From Dactylosporangium sp040689395 (lineage in GTDB: Bacteria; Actinomycetota; Actinomycetes; Mycobacteriales; Micromonosporaceae), in NCBI RefSeq assembly GCF_040689395.1, contig NZ_JBFAZX010000002.1, forward strand, positions 434,001 to 498,000: DNA of 64,000 nt, given 5' to 3'. A program made the translations under genes and the position numbers. Under the pieces are notes generated by a model. That model was not told the DNA's origin. It did not search any database and saw only the letters and a program-made list of their open reading frames with translations. Of this stretch, positions 7,300 through 16,485 are shown in pieces. Position 1 is the first letter of the stretch, and every line of letters starts with the position of its first letter.

Positions 7300-8510
7300 G
7301 CGGCTCCGTTCAGCGGGAGGGTGGCGACGACCTCGTACGCGCCGTCGGCGACCGGGCCGGCCAGCAGGGTCCCGCCGACCGCCGTGGCCCGCTCGCGCAT
7401 GCCGAGCAGGCCATGGCCCTTGCCCTTGCCCACCGGCCCGGGCGTCGCGCCGGTCGGCTCGTTGCGCACGAGGACCACCAGGTCTGACTCGTGCCTGCGG
7501 ATCGTGATCGTCACCGGCGCGCCGGTCGCATGACGGCGGGCGTTGCTCAGGGCCTCCTGCACGATGCGGAACGCGGCCAGCCCGACGCCCGGCGGCACCG
7601 GCGTGCCCGGCACCGGCGAGAACTTCACCCGCACGCCCGCCTCCCGCGCCTCCCGGACCAGCCCGTCGAGCTCGTCGAGGGTCGGCTGCGGCTCGGTCAG
7701 CGGAAGGGAGTCGTCGCGCAGCACGCCGAGCAGGCGTCGCATCTCGGTGAGCGCCTCGCGCGAGGTGCCGGCGATGGCCTGCAGCTCCTCGGCCACGGCC
7801 GGCGGCACGCCCTCGATGCGGTAGACGGCCGTCTCCGCCCGCACGGCGATCAGCGACATGTGGTGCGCGACGACGTCGTGCAGCTCGCGCGCGATGCGGT
7901 TGCGCTCCTCGGCGACCGCCCGCCGCGCCTGGGCGAGCTCGGAGCGCTCCTCCTCCTCGGCGAGCGCGCGCTGCACCTCGCGGCGGCGGCGGATCTGGTC
8001 GCCGACGACGAGGATCGCCATGACGAGCAGGAGCAGCCCGGCGATGTTGGGTGGCCGGACGTACAGCGTGACGAGCAGGAACGCGGACACGCCGGTCCAC
8101 AGCACCACGCCGCGCGGGTGGCGGATCGCCACGACGGCGAGGATCAGCGGATAGCTGAGCATCTGCAATGGCTGCCATGGCCAGGGTGTGCCCTGCTCGA
8201 GCTGGATGCGCAGCGGGGTGAGGATCGCCGCGAGGAACGCGATCCGCCAGGCCAGCAGCGGCCGGGTGGCGACCAGCGCGATCGGCGCGGCGATGAGCCC
8301 CGAGGCGACGATCAACAGCAGCCAGTCACGGTCGCCGGACCCGCGGGCGTTGCCGAGGTAGTACTGATACGCCGGCAGGACCGACACCATCCCGGCCACG
8401 GCGCCGATCAGCGGCAGCGCCCGGCCGAGCCGCGTCCTCGGGTGGACCGCCGGATCCTTGCCGAACAGGAACCGGCCCAGGTCCTCGACGATCCACCCCA
8501 CGATCGCCAT
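7296..8510 (-). CDS. Sensor histidine kinase (HisKA_3 / NarL-partner type)
   Basis: A 404-residue membrane kinase. Four to five hydrophobic segments lie within residues 30-165, then a charged coiled-coil (RRRREVQRALAEEEERSELAQARRAVAEE). The HisKA_3 dimerisation box ERNRIARELHDVVAHHM follows, with the phospho-accepting His near residue 211. The ATPase domain shows the N-box (IVQEALSNARRHA) and G-box (GKGHGLLGMRERA). There is no recognisable extracellular sensor, so the stimulus is probably sensed in or near the membrane. It is the first gene of the two-gene operon with the regulator at 6631-7299. Confidence 0.94.
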   Translation of the reverse strand: MAIVGWIVEDLGRFLFGKDPAVHPRTRLGRALPLIGAVAGMVSVLPAYQYYLGNARGSGDRDWLLLIVASGLIAAPIALVATRPLLAWRIAFLAAILTPLRIQLEQGTPWPWQPLQMLSYPLILAVVAIRHPRGVVLWTGVSAFLLVTLYVRPPNIAGLLLLVMAILVVGDQIRRRREVQRALAEEEERSELAQARRAVAEERNRIARELHDVVAHHMSLIAVRAETAVYRIEGVPPAVAEELQAIAGTSREALTEMRRLLGVLRDDSLPLTEPQPTLDELDGLVREAREAGVRVKFSPVPGTPVPPGVGLAAFRIVQEALSNARRHATGAPVTITIRRHESDLVVLVRNEPTGATPGPVGKGKGHGLLGMRERATAVGGTLLAGPVADGAYEVVATLPLNGAA

Positions 8511-8565
8511 GCTATGCCAGCTGCTGGATCACCTCGTCCAGGACCTGATCGACGCTGCGCACCGC

Positions 8566-11253
8566 TCACCCGGGTGAATGCGACCCGAGGTCCGCCAGCG
8601 CGGCCGCGATCGCCGCGGGGTCGCCGCCGTCGAGGCCCAGGGCGCGGCGGCGCGGATACGGACGGACCCGTGCGCCGGCGTGCTCCAGCGCCAGGATCAG
8701 CCCCAGGATCCGGCCGTCGAGGTCGTCGTCGGGCGGCAGCTCGACCACGCGGTCGTGGCGGGCCGGCGGCGGGTCGCCGCGCAGCGCGGCGGTGACGAGC
8801 GCGGCCGTCGACCGGGTCATCGTGCGGGTCGTGTTCACCCCGGGCGGCGTCGGCGAGTACACCGGCCAGTACGCGTGCCGGTCTCCTGAGCGCGGCCGGC
8901 GCGGGTGGCCGGCGCAGTGCCGCAGGAACCCGTCCATGCCTTCAATGCCTTCCGGGCCTTCAGGGCCGTCAGGGCCTTCAAAGGCGGCCGCGTTGTGCCG
9001 CAGGGCCTCGGCGGTGAGCACGGCCCAGGTGAAGCCGCCGACCAGGCCCCACGCGGCGCCGTCGAGCTCGCGCTCGCGGGACCAGGCGCGGACGCGGGAC
9101 AGCAGCGCCCGGAACACGGCCGGGTCGAGCCCCTCCAGCAGCGCGTCGGCGTCGCGGACGGCCAGCACCGCGCGCCGGGCGGCGTCGTCGAGCGCGGGAT
9201 CGTCCGGGTCGAGGCGGTCGACGTCGGCGACGGCCACGTGCTGCACGTCGACGCTGACCCCGGCGACGGTGGCCCGCAGGACCGGCACCACGGTCCCGGC
9301 CCTGCGCGCCCCGGGCAGCGCCGCGGCGAGTTCGCCCAGCGGGTCGCCGGCCGCGGGGCGCGGGGTGGCCCACAGCAGGTCGAGGTCCGTGTCCGGGATG
9401 GCCGAGGTGTCCAGGCCCAGGCGGACCGAGCCGATCACGTGCACCCGCGAGCCGGGCCGCACCGCCGCGGCGGCGTCGGCGACGAGGAGCCGGGCCGTTT
9501 CGTGGCCGGTCGCGAACGGCACGCTGCGGCGCACCGCGAACGGCTCGTCGCCACGGCGGCTGATCAGGTCGGCGACGGTCACGGTGAACTCGACCGGGTG
9601 CCAGTCACGCTGCATGGCGGCGACCCGTTCCGCGATCCGCGCCCGGGGCCCGGTGAGCTTCGCGACCGTCAGGTGCGGCGTGAACCCGTGCGCGCCGCGG
9701 GTGTCCTGCTCGCCGCACCCGGGAAACCGCGCGGCGAGCGCGGCCTGCAGGCGCCGTAGCGCGCCCGGCGGCGTGGTCTGCGGCTCCAGCCACACGGTGG
9801 TGCTGCCGCGGTGCTCGAAGCACCGCAGCGTCGCCAGCCGGATCCGGATCGGGCCCAGGCCCTCCACCGCCGCGGCGGCCACCCGCGCGGCCGCCTCGAA
9901 CTCGGCCTCGGGCACGAACCCGTAGACGAGGTTGATGTGCGGCATCCAGCGCCGGTGCGCCGGGTCGTGCGCCGCGCGGACGGCCTGGATCGGCGCCCAC
10001 ACCCACTGCGGCGGGCGCACCACCAGCGCGGAGGTGTGCACCGACGGCGCGTCGACGGTCCTTCGCGCCGGTTGTAGTAGCGCGGTGACGCCGAAGTGGT
10101 CGGAGACGAAGCGGGGCTCGCCGCCGTCCTCGGCGAACGGCCGGTCGCCGAAGCGCTCGGCGACGATCGGCGTCAGCGGGCCGCGGACCAGGATGCGGTC
10201 CAGCCGCGCGGCGCGCCCGGTGCGGGAGGCGACGGCGGCGAGCGGGTTCACCGCCGGGTCGAACGTGAACCCGGCGTCGTGCGGGTGCAGCGCCCGCCAC
10301 GCGTCGACGTAGCCGGGCACGGCGGGCGCGGCGTCGTCGCCCGCGTTGAGGTCGGTGAGCACGACGGCGGCGTCGAGGTCGCCGCGCCCGAGCCGCTCGG
10401 CGATGACCCGCAGCTGATGCTCCCGGCGCTGCTCGGCCCCCTCGGTGTGGTCGCTCGTCAGGTGGGCGGCGACGAAGCCGACCGACCGGCCGTTGAGCTC
10501 GGCGCGGCCGAGCACGAGGCGCTTGTACGCCGAGAGCCGGTGCACCTCCAGCGCGAGCGGCCACCGCGCGAGCAGGGTCGTGCCGTAGCCGATCCGCGGG
10601 TCGGGCCCGGCGCAGATCCAGTAGCGCTCCCGCATCCACGGCGCCGCCAGCAGCGCCGCCCACAGGTCGTGGGTGACCTCGTGCAGCGCGATCACGTCGG
10701 CGCCGAGGCCGGCCAGCAGCTCGACGCAGGCGGGCACCCTTCGCTCGGGGTAAGTCAGCTCACGGTCGTAGGCGTCGGAAAGCACGTTGAACGTGGCGAC
10801 CTGGACGGCGTCGACGTGCACCGGCGCGGGCGGCCGGGATGGCTCGGCCGGCACCCAGTCGCCGGCCGCCGGGTCGTATCGCAGGCAGGCGGCCGCGTCG
10901 AACGCCGACACGCCGCGCTTGGCGGCCGCGGTGACGGCAGGCGGCCGGGTGCGCCGCGCAGCGTCGGCGCTCAGCGCGGCCAGGTCGGCGGGCGGCCCGT
11001 CGCCGGAGCCGAAGACGAGGTCCACGCGGGCCCGGCGGTCCCAGACGACGACCGGGCCGGCCTTGACATATCGCACCCGGTGCCACGGCACGTCGCCGCC
11101 GCTCACGAAGGCGAGCAGCGGCGTCTCGCGGATGCCGGCGCCGCGCTCCTCGTAGCCGACGTGGAAACGGGCGGCGTCGAGGGTGGCGTCGTAGCGGATC
11201 CGCGAGACGACGTCCTGCACGGGTCGCAGCCCACCGCCCCGCGCGTTCGCCAT
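8566..11253 (-). CDS. Four-module RNA end-processing/repair protein (MJ1316/DUF504, EEP, LigT-2H, nucleotidyltransferase)
   Basis: An 895-residue multidomain protein. Residues about 10-90 form the MJ1316/DUF504 RNA-end recognition module (VVSRIRYD, VPWHRVRYVKAGPVVVWDR). Residues about 143-395 form an endonuclease/exonuclease/phosphatase domain (VATFNVLSDAYD, VIALHEVT, AAHLTSDH, SDHFGVTALL). Residues about 408-570 form a 2H LigT-like cyclic phosphodiesterase with H439-x-N and H527-x-T motifs. Residues about 600-895 form a poly(A)-polymerase-like nucleotidyltransferase (VIGSVRLGLDT...DTDLDLL) with its helical C-terminus. Such fusions are proposed to recognise, trim and re-extend damaged RNA ends, for example after ribotoxin attack. 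It is monocistronic here. Domain order is clear; the substrate is inference. Confidence 0.85.
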   Translation of the reverse strand: MANARGGGLRPVQDVVSRIRYDATLDAARFHVGYEERGAGIRETPLLAFVSGGDVPWHRVRYVKAGPVVVWDRRARVDLVFGSGDGPPADLAALSADAARRTRPPAVTAAAKRGVSAFDAAACLRYDPAAGDWVPAEPSRPPAPVHVDAVQVATFNVLSDAYDRELTYPERRVPACVELLAGLGADVIALHEVTHDLWAALLAAPWMRERYWICAGPDPRIGYGTTLLARWPLALEVHRLSAYKRLVLGRAELNGRSVGFVAAHLTSDHTEGAEQRREHQLRVIAERLGRGDLDAAVVLTDLNAGDDAAPAVPGYVDAWRALHPHDAGFTFDPAVNPLAAVASRTGRAARLDRILVRGPLTPIVAERFGDRPFAEDGGEPRFVSDHFGVTALLQPARRTVDAPSVHTSALVVRPPQWVWAPIQAVRAAHDPAHRRWMPHINLVYGFVPEAEFEAAARVAAAAVEGLGPIRIRLATLRCFEHRGSTTVWLEPQTTPPGALRRLQAALAARFPGCGEQDTRGAHGFTPHLTVAKLTGPRARIAERVAAMQRDWHPVEFTVTVADLISRRGDEPFAVRRSVPFATGHETARLLVADAAAAVRPGSRVHVIGSVRLGLDTSAIPDTDLDLLWATPRPAAGDPLGELAAALPGARRAGTVVPVLRATVAGVSVDVQHVAVADVDRLDPDDPALDDAARRAVLAVRDADALLEGLDPAVFRALLSRVRAWSRERELDGAAWGLVGGFTWAVLTAEALRHNAAAFEGPDGPEGPEGIEGMDGFLRHCAGHPRRPRSGDRHAYWPVYSPTPPGVNTTRTMTRSTAALVTAALRGDPPPARHDRVVELPPDDDLDGRILGLILALEHAGARVRPYPRRRALGLDGGDPAAIAAALADLGSHSPG

Positions 11254-11348
11254 GCCGGAAAGCCTAGGTCGCGCCGCGCGTGGGCGGCGACCGAATTCTT
11301 ACCCGGTACGGCGCATATGGCGGCCACCGGCGGGCGCTGCGGTGGTCG

Positions 11349-12698
11349 TTACCGCAGCGCCGCCAGCGTGCCGAGCACGCCGTGGCGTTGCAGCGAACGG
11401 CCCCACGAGGCGAGCTGGTCGCGCAGCTCGGCGTCGTCGGCGAAGCCGGGCGGGAACACGGCGTCGAGCTCCAGCAGCGACGGGGCGGCCCGCAGCCGGT
11501 CGGCGAGCGGGTCGTCCAGCGGCAGCGGGCTGCCGTCGTCGGCGTAGCCGCGCACGAAGCGCATCCAGGCGGCGAGCACGAGCGTCGCGTGCCGCGGCAC
11601 GGCGCCGGCCGCCCGCCGGTCCGCGATCGTGCCCAGCAGCCGCTGCGGGAGTTTCTGCGTGCCGTCGGTGGCGACCTGCAGCGTACGGTGGCGCAGGGCC
11701 GGGTTCGCGAAGCGCTCGAGCACGCTGTCGCCGTACCGCTGCGTCGAGAGCCCCTCGGGCGGGCACAGCGTCGGCGCGATGTCCGCCCGGATGAGGCCTT
11801 CCATGGCCGCGCGCATCCCGGGCAGCGCGAGCGCCCGGTCGATGGTCGGGGCGCCGGCGAGCGCGCCGAGGTAGGCCAGGGCGGAGTGCACGCCGTTGAG
11901 CACCCGCAGCTTGAGCCGCTCCCAGGGCGCGACGTCGCCGGTGAGGATCGCCCCGGCGAGGTCCCACGCGGGCCGGCCGCCGGGGAAGTCGTCCTCGATC
12001 ACCCACTGGCTGAACGGCTCCGCGGCGACCGCGGCCCGGTCGATCAGGCCGAGCGACGCCTCGGCGACGGCGAGCGTGGCCTCGGTGCTGGCGGGCACGA
12101 TCCGGTCCACCATGGTGGACGGGAAGCTCACGAAGTCCGCGACGGACTCCCCCAGTTCCGCGGTGACCAGGGCGCGCAGCCGGTGGCCGTTGCCGGGCAG
12201 GTTGTCGCAGCTGACGAGCGCCACCGGCGCGCCGTCCGCGGCCCGGGCACGCAGCCCGCGCACCAGCAGGCCGAGCACCTCGGAGCCGGCGCGGTACGCC
12301 TTCTCCGTCACGCTCAGCGTCACGACGCGGATGCCCGGGTCGGCGAGGCATGCCTCGACGGCGGCCGGGTCGCTCGCCGCGTGCATCGCCCGGGCGTGCA
12401 CGCCGAGCACCCGGGGGCGCACCCGCTCGCCGTCCAGCGTCAGCACGCTGTAGAGCAGGTCCTGCTCCAGCAGCGGCTCGATCACGGCCCGGGAGCGGGG
12501 CGCGACCGCGGCGATCGCCCAGTCACCGCCGCCCCGGGCGATCGCGTCCTCGGTGTAGACCGCCTGATGCGCGCGGTGGAAGGCGCCGAGCCCGAGGTGC
12601 AGGATGCCGGTTGCGGCCTCGCCGGGGCGGATCGCCGGGCGGGCGGCGGGGTCCAGGCGGTCCACCGTGGACCGGCTCAGGCGCGCCACGCGGGTCAT
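11349..12698 (-). CDS. uxuB: Mannitol dehydrogenase family oxidoreductase, probable fructuronate reductase
   Basis: A 449-residue polyol/long-chain dehydrogenase with an N-terminal Rossmann fold (GILHLGLGAFHRAHQAVYTED) that binds NAD(H). The family blocks VSCDNLPGNG, FPSTMVDRIVP and LKLRVLNGVHSALAYLG are present, the last carrying catalytic Lys and His. Enzymes of this group reduce D-fructuronate to D-mannonate or tagaturonate to altronate. Its ATG overlaps the uxaC stop (ATGA 12695-12698). Coupling to glucuronate isomerase makes fructuronate reductase the most likely role, although mannitol/arabinitol dehydrogenases look similar. Confidence 0.85.
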   Translation of the reverse strand: MTRVARLSRSTVDRLDPAARPAIRPGEAATGILHLGLGAFHRAHQAVYTEDAIARGGGDWAIAAVAPRSRAVIEPLLEQDLLYSVLTLDGERVRPRVLGVHARAMHAASDPAAVEACLADPGIRVVTLSVTEKAYRAGSEVLGLLVRGLRARAADGAPVALVSCDNLPGNGHRLRALVTAELGESVADFVSFPSTMVDRIVPASTEATLAVAEASLGLIDRAAVAAEPFSQWVIEDDFPGGRPAWDLAGAILTGDVAPWERLKLRVLNGVHSALAYLGALAGAPTIDRALALPGMRAAMEGLIRADIAPTLCPPEGLSTQRYGDSVLERFANPALRHRTLQVATDGTQKLPQRLLGTIADRRAAGAVPRHATLVLAAWMRFVRGYADDGSPLPLDDPLADRLRAAPSLLELDAVFPPGFADDAELRDQLASWGRSLQRHGVLGTLAALR

Positions 12699-14107
12699 GT
12701 CGTTACTCCATTGTGGACGGTACGCTGGTAGACGCGCTTGGGCAGGTGGTAGGCGAGGTCGGCGATGGTTTCCGCGGCCTCGTCCAGCGGCAGGCGGTGC
12801 TCGGCGACGAGCCGGGCGAGGAAACCCGCGTCGACGCGCCGGGCCACGTCGTGACGGACCGGGATCGAGCAGAACGCGCGGGTGTCGTCGACGAACCCGG
12901 CGGTGTTGTAGAAGCCGGCGGTCTCGGTGACCGCCTCGCGGAAGCGGCGCAGGCCCTCGGGGCTGTCCAGGAACCACCAGGGCGCGCCGAGGAAGACCGC
13001 CGGGTAGCCGCCGGCGAGCGGAGCGAGCTCGCGGGTGAACGTCGTCTCGTCCAGCGTGTACAGCACGATGCGGAACCGCGGGTCGGTGCCGAACTCGTCC
13101 AGCAACGGCTTGAGCGCGCGCACGTACTCGGTCGGCCCGGGGATGTCACCGCCGACGTCGCGGCCGTGCCGGGCGTGGAGGGCGGCGTTGTGGTTGCGTA
13201 CCGCGCCCGGGTGCAGCTGCATGACGAGCCCGTCCTCGACGGACATGCGGGCGAACTCGACGAGCATGTGCGCGCGGAAGCGCTCGGCGTCGCCCGGCTC
13301 GGCCCGCCCGCGCAGGGCGCGGTCGAACAGCGCGGCGGCCTCGGCGGCGTCCAGGGCGAGCGTGGCGGCGCTGGGATGGCCGTGGTCGCTGGAGGTGGCA
13401 CCGGCCGCGATGAACGCGCGGCGGCGCTCCCGCAGGCGGTCCAGGAACTGCGCATACGTCCCGGCGCCGAGCTGCGCGACGCGCTCGGCCCAGCCGGGCC
13501 AGTCGAGGTCGACGAGGTCGTCGGGGCGAAACGTGGTGATCACCCGGCCGCCCGGGCCGCCCCAGCCATCGGCGGCGAGCTTGGCGTGCGCGCCGAGGTC
13601 GGCCAGCGGCGACTCGGTGGTGGCCAGCACCTCGATGTTGAACCGCTCGAACAGCGCACGGGGCCGGAAGCCGGGGCCGGCCAGGCGGGCGGCGATCGCG
13701 TCGTAGACCTCGTCGGCGGTGCGCGGGCCCAGCTCCACCGGCACCTCGAACACCTCGGTGAGCACCCGCTCGGTCCACAGTCGCGAGGGCGTGCCGCGCA
13801 ACAGGTGCCAGTTGGCGGCGAGCAGCCGCCAGATCGCGCGCCCGTCGGTCTGCACCGGCGTGCCGTCCAGCGACGGCACGCCCAGGGCGGCGGGGGCGAT
13901 GCCCTGGCTCGCCAGCATCCGGGTGATGTAGTGGTCCGGCACCACGATGAGCCGGGCCGGGTCCGGAAAGGGCCGGTCGTCGGCCAGCAGCGCGGGGTCG
14001 ACGTGGCCGTGCGGGCTGATCAGCGGGAGGTCCTTGGCGTGCCGGTAGAGCTCGCGTGCGATGGCGCGGATCCCCGGCTCGGCGGGCAGCAGCTGGTCTT
14101 CATGCAT
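12695..14107 (-). CDS. uxaC: Glucuronate isomerase
   Basis: A 470-residue enzyme of the amidohydrolase superfamily. It has the N-terminal LISPHGHVDPALL metal-binding H-x-H, IEVLATTESPLADL, VITTFRPDDLVD, MQLHPGAVRNHN and the C-terminal RFCSIP-type block (RAFCSIPVRHDVARRV). It converts D-glucuronate to D-fructuronate (and galacturonate to tagaturonate), the first step of hexuronate catabolism. The ATG at 14107 has GGGA six bases upstream; an upstream TTG is in frame but less likely. It forms a two-gene operon with the reductase downstream. The preceding SLOG gene ends only 30 bases upstream on the same strand, so read-through is possible. Confidence 0.93.
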   Translation of the reverse strand: MHEDQLLPAEPGIRAIARELYRHAKDLPLISPHGHVDPALLADDRPFPDPARLIVVPDHYITRMLASQGIAPAALGVPSLDGTPVQTDGRAIWRLLAANWHLLRGTPSRLWTERVLTEVFEVPVELGPRTADEVYDAIAARLAGPGFRPRALFERFNIEVLATTESPLADLGAHAKLAADGWGGPGGRVITTFRPDDLVDLDWPGWAERVAQLGAGTYAQFLDRLRERRRAFIAAGATSSDHGHPSAATLALDAAEAAALFDRALRGRAEPGDAERFRAHMLVEFARMSVEDGLVMQLHPGAVRNHNAALHARHGRDVGGDIPGPTEYVRALKPLLDEFGTDPRFRIVLYTLDETTFTRELAPLAGGYPAVFLGAPWWFLDSPEGLRRFREAVTETAGFYNTAGFVDDTRAFCSIPVRHDVARRVDAGFLARLVAEHRLPLDEAAETIADLAYHLPKRVYQRTVHNGVTT

Positions 14108-14137
14108 GTGCGATCCCAACCTCGAGCTCTGCGGCGG

Positions 14138-14614
14138 TCACGTGCGTTCGGCGCCGGCCGGCCAGATCACCGTCATCGGGACGCCACGGATCCTCGCCAG
14201 GGCCACCACGTCCGAGGTGCCGCCCGGGTCGTCGCGCTCGTGGCCGTCCCACACCGCGACCAGGTGGTCGACGCGCTCCAGCATGATGCGGTTGGCGGCG
14301 ACGTAGGCCGGCGCGCCCGAGCGGCGCTCGCCGGTGGGCAGCACGACGCGGGCGCCGGCCAGCAGCGCGTCGAAGTCGCGGCGGCGCTCGGCCGGGACCA
14401 TGCGGCGGTAGTCGGGGGCAGGCAGCACGACCTCGTAGGAGCCGCCGACCTCGCGCACCGCACGGGCGAAGAGCTGGTCGGCGCCGTCGGCGAGGCAGGT
14501 GACGCCGACGATCTCGGCACCGTCGAAGGCGCGCAGGTGGCGCACCAGCGCGCCGTAGATCACCGCCGCGGCCCCGTCGGTGAGATTGGTGTGGCCGGTG
14601 ATCCCGATCCGCAT
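14138..14614 (-). CDS. SLOG-family (DprA/LOG-like) nucleotide-sensing protein
   Basis: A 158-residue single-domain Rossmannoid. It opens with MRIGITGHTNLTDGAA, and later has GVTCLADGADQLFARAV, VVLPAPDYRRM and VDHLVAVWDG, the pattern of SLOG proteins that bind nucleotides or nucleotide-derived ligands. The start ATG at 14614 has a strong GGAGGGGAG ribosome-binding site. It lies 22 bases downstream of the RyR/TrkA membrane protein on the same strand, so they form an operon. SLOG domains are repeatedly linked to TIR, STAND and channel-like proteins in predicted nucleotide-second-messenger systems. Whether it senses or makes the ligand here is unknown. Confidence 0.75.
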   Translation of the reverse strand: MRIGITGHTNLTDGAAAVIYGALVRHLRAFDGAEIVGVTCLADGADQLFARAVREVGGSYEVVLPAPDYRRMVPAERRRDFDALLAGARVVLPTGERRSGAPAYVAANRIMLERVDHLVAVWDGHERDDPGGTSDVVALARIRGVPMTVIWPAGAERT

Positions 14615-14636
14615 GGGTTCTCCCCTCCCGGCCACA

Positions 14637-16352
14637 CTACGCCGCGATCCCGACCGGCTCGTTCAGCCGAACGATGGTAAAGCCCTCGTCGGCCAGCATG
14701 TCGGACATCGAGCGGACCGCGTCGCGCGCCTTTTCCCGGCTCGGCTCGCCGAGCTCGTCCCAGCCGATCAGGTCGGGGTGGCGCCGGCGGCGGTCGTCGC
14801 GGGGGCCGTACCGCCAGCCCTGGCCGGCCCGCTCCTCGCACCACCGCTCGTGCTCGAGCCGGGCCAGCCGCTCGTTCTCCTCCTGCGTGATGATCGCGTC
14901 CTCACCGTTGCGCACGGCGATGACGCAGCCGAGGACCCGCATCTTGGCGGCGATCCCCTGCACCTGGGCGCGGTTGGCGTTGCGCATCGACTCCGACAGC
15001 CGGGCCCACTCCACGCCGCCGGCGGTGCCGCCGCGGCCGGTCGCGGTGAGGTAGCGCTGATGGAACTCCCGCGCGAGCCGCTCCGTCAGGTCGTCGGTGA
15101 TCAGCCGCGCGTCACACGCGCGGGTGAGGATCGGGTAGACCTGCAGCCGCCCGCCGACCTCGTCGAGCAGGTCGTTGTGCTCGCCGCCGTGGAACGCGTC
15201 GGCGAGCGCGGCGCTGTGGTAGGTGGCGACGAACACCGCCTCGGTGACCGCGTGCCACAGGTGCGGGCTCTCCAGCGCCAGGTCCAGCATCCGCTGCTCG
15301 TCGTGGTGACACAGGTAGATGCGGTCGTACCGGGCCGGCCGCGCCACCCGCGGCAGCCACGTGTCGAGCAGCTCGTTGTAGGCGCGGATGCGGCAGGACT
15401 GCTCCAGGAACGGGAAGCGGGCGGCGAGCGTGGCCACGGTCCGCCCGGCGTCCGGGCCGATCATGTCGACGTGCAGCCCGTCCGGTGCGCCGCCGGCGGC
15501 GCGCCAGAAGCGGGCCGTCTCCACGAGCAGCACCCGGGGGAAGGAACCCTCGCCGGCGATGAGCAGCCGCAGCGGCCGCTCGCCGGCGCGGCGCAGCGGG
15601 TGGCGCTGGTAGAGCCGGCGGGCGGCGACGTCGTCGACGTGGAAGTAGTCCAGCCGGAACCGGTTCGTGCCGGCGGCGCCGAGCCGGCGTGCCTGCAGCA
15701 GGTGGCAGGTCTGCTGACGGTTGACCTGCACGTAGATCCACGGCGACGTGCGGCGCAGCTGCAACTCGGTGCCGGCCGCGACCGCGATGGCGTGGTTGAC
15801 CTGGTCGTCGTCGCCGCACACGTAGAGGTACCGGGCGCGGCGCAGGCCGGCGGCGCGCAGCACGTTCGCCGAGCGCGCGTCGCCGCTGACGCCGAGCATC
15901 CGGCGGTGGCGCAGCTCCAGCGGGCCGAACGCCCGCGCGCGCACCTGCACGACGCGGTGGCCGGTGTTGAACAGCTGTCGGGCCAGCGCCTTGGCGAACG
16001 GGGTGTCGCCGCACACCACCGCGTGCCGGCTGGCGGTGCGGGAGCGGAACCGGCGCACCTCGTTGGCCAGCAGCAGGCGGCCGGTCTCCACGACGGTGAG
16101 CAGCGTGAACAGCGGGGCGAGCAGGCGGGCGACCTCCAGCTGCCACGGGAACGGGCCGCCGTCCTGCAGCGCGTCGGAGCCCAGCACGTAGAGCTGCAGG
16201 ACGAAGTAGAGCACGTCGAGGGGGTGCTTGCCCTCCTTGTACTCGTACATCCCGGCCCAGCCGAGCCCGAAGGCGGCCAGGCCGATGACGGCGAAAACCC
16301 CCCGGACGATCGACACGCTCGTCCGGGATCCACCCCACTCCGGCACCGCCAT
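14637..16352 (-). CDS. Membrane-anchored TrkA-N/RyR domain protein
   Basis: A 571-residue protein. Hydrophobic segments lie near residues 15-35, 50-65 and 80-105. They are followed by a TrkA-N-type Rossmann domain (HAVVCGDTPFAKALARQL, then CGDDDQVNHAIAVAA), a second Rossmann-like half (LRLLIAGEGSFPRVLLVETARF, HVDMIGPDAG, IYLCHHDEQRMLDLAL) and a C-terminal RyR domain (LARLEHERWCEERAGQGWRYG, then HPDLIGWDEL). The layout resembles RCK-gated channel regulators, but no selectivity filter is visible. The ATG at 16352 follows a G-rich ribosome-binding site. It is the first gene of the operon with the SLOG protein and is divergent from the FxsT-like giant. Confidence 0.8.
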   Translation of the reverse strand: MAVPEWGGSRTSVSIVRGVFAVIGLAAFGLGWAGMYEYKEGKHPLDVLYFVLQLYVLGSDALQDGGPFPWQLEVARLLAPLFTLLTVVETGRLLLANEVRRFRSRTASRHAVVCGDTPFAKALARQLFNTGHRVVQVRARAFGPLELRHRRMLGVSGDARSANVLRAAGLRRARYLYVCGDDDQVNHAIAVAAGTELQLRRTSPWIYVQVNRQQTCHLLQARRLGAAGTNRFRLDYFHVDDVAARRLYQRHPLRRAGERPLRLLIAGEGSFPRVLLVETARFWRAAGGAPDGLHVDMIGPDAGRTVATLAARFPFLEQSCRIRAYNELLDTWLPRVARPARYDRIYLCHHDEQRMLDLALESPHLWHAVTEAVFVATYHSAALADAFHGGEHNDLLDEVGGRLQVYPILTRACDARLITDDLTERLAREFHQRYLTATGRGGTAGGVEWARLSESMRNANRAQVQGIAAKMRVLGCVIAVRNGEDAIITQEENERLARLEHERWCEERAGQGWRYGPRDDRRRRHPDLIGWDELGEPSREKARDAVRSMSDMLADEGFTIVRLNEPVGIAA

Positions 16353-16485
16353 CTGCCCACCCCCGACTCGACCCCCATCGATGTACCTCCAGTGTGCGGT
16401 AATCGCGGCGCTACTGACAGGCGTCAATTCGGCGAGTCGATCGATGTTCGTTGGCGACGGGTCGTTCCTCGGGCAGGATCGATGA

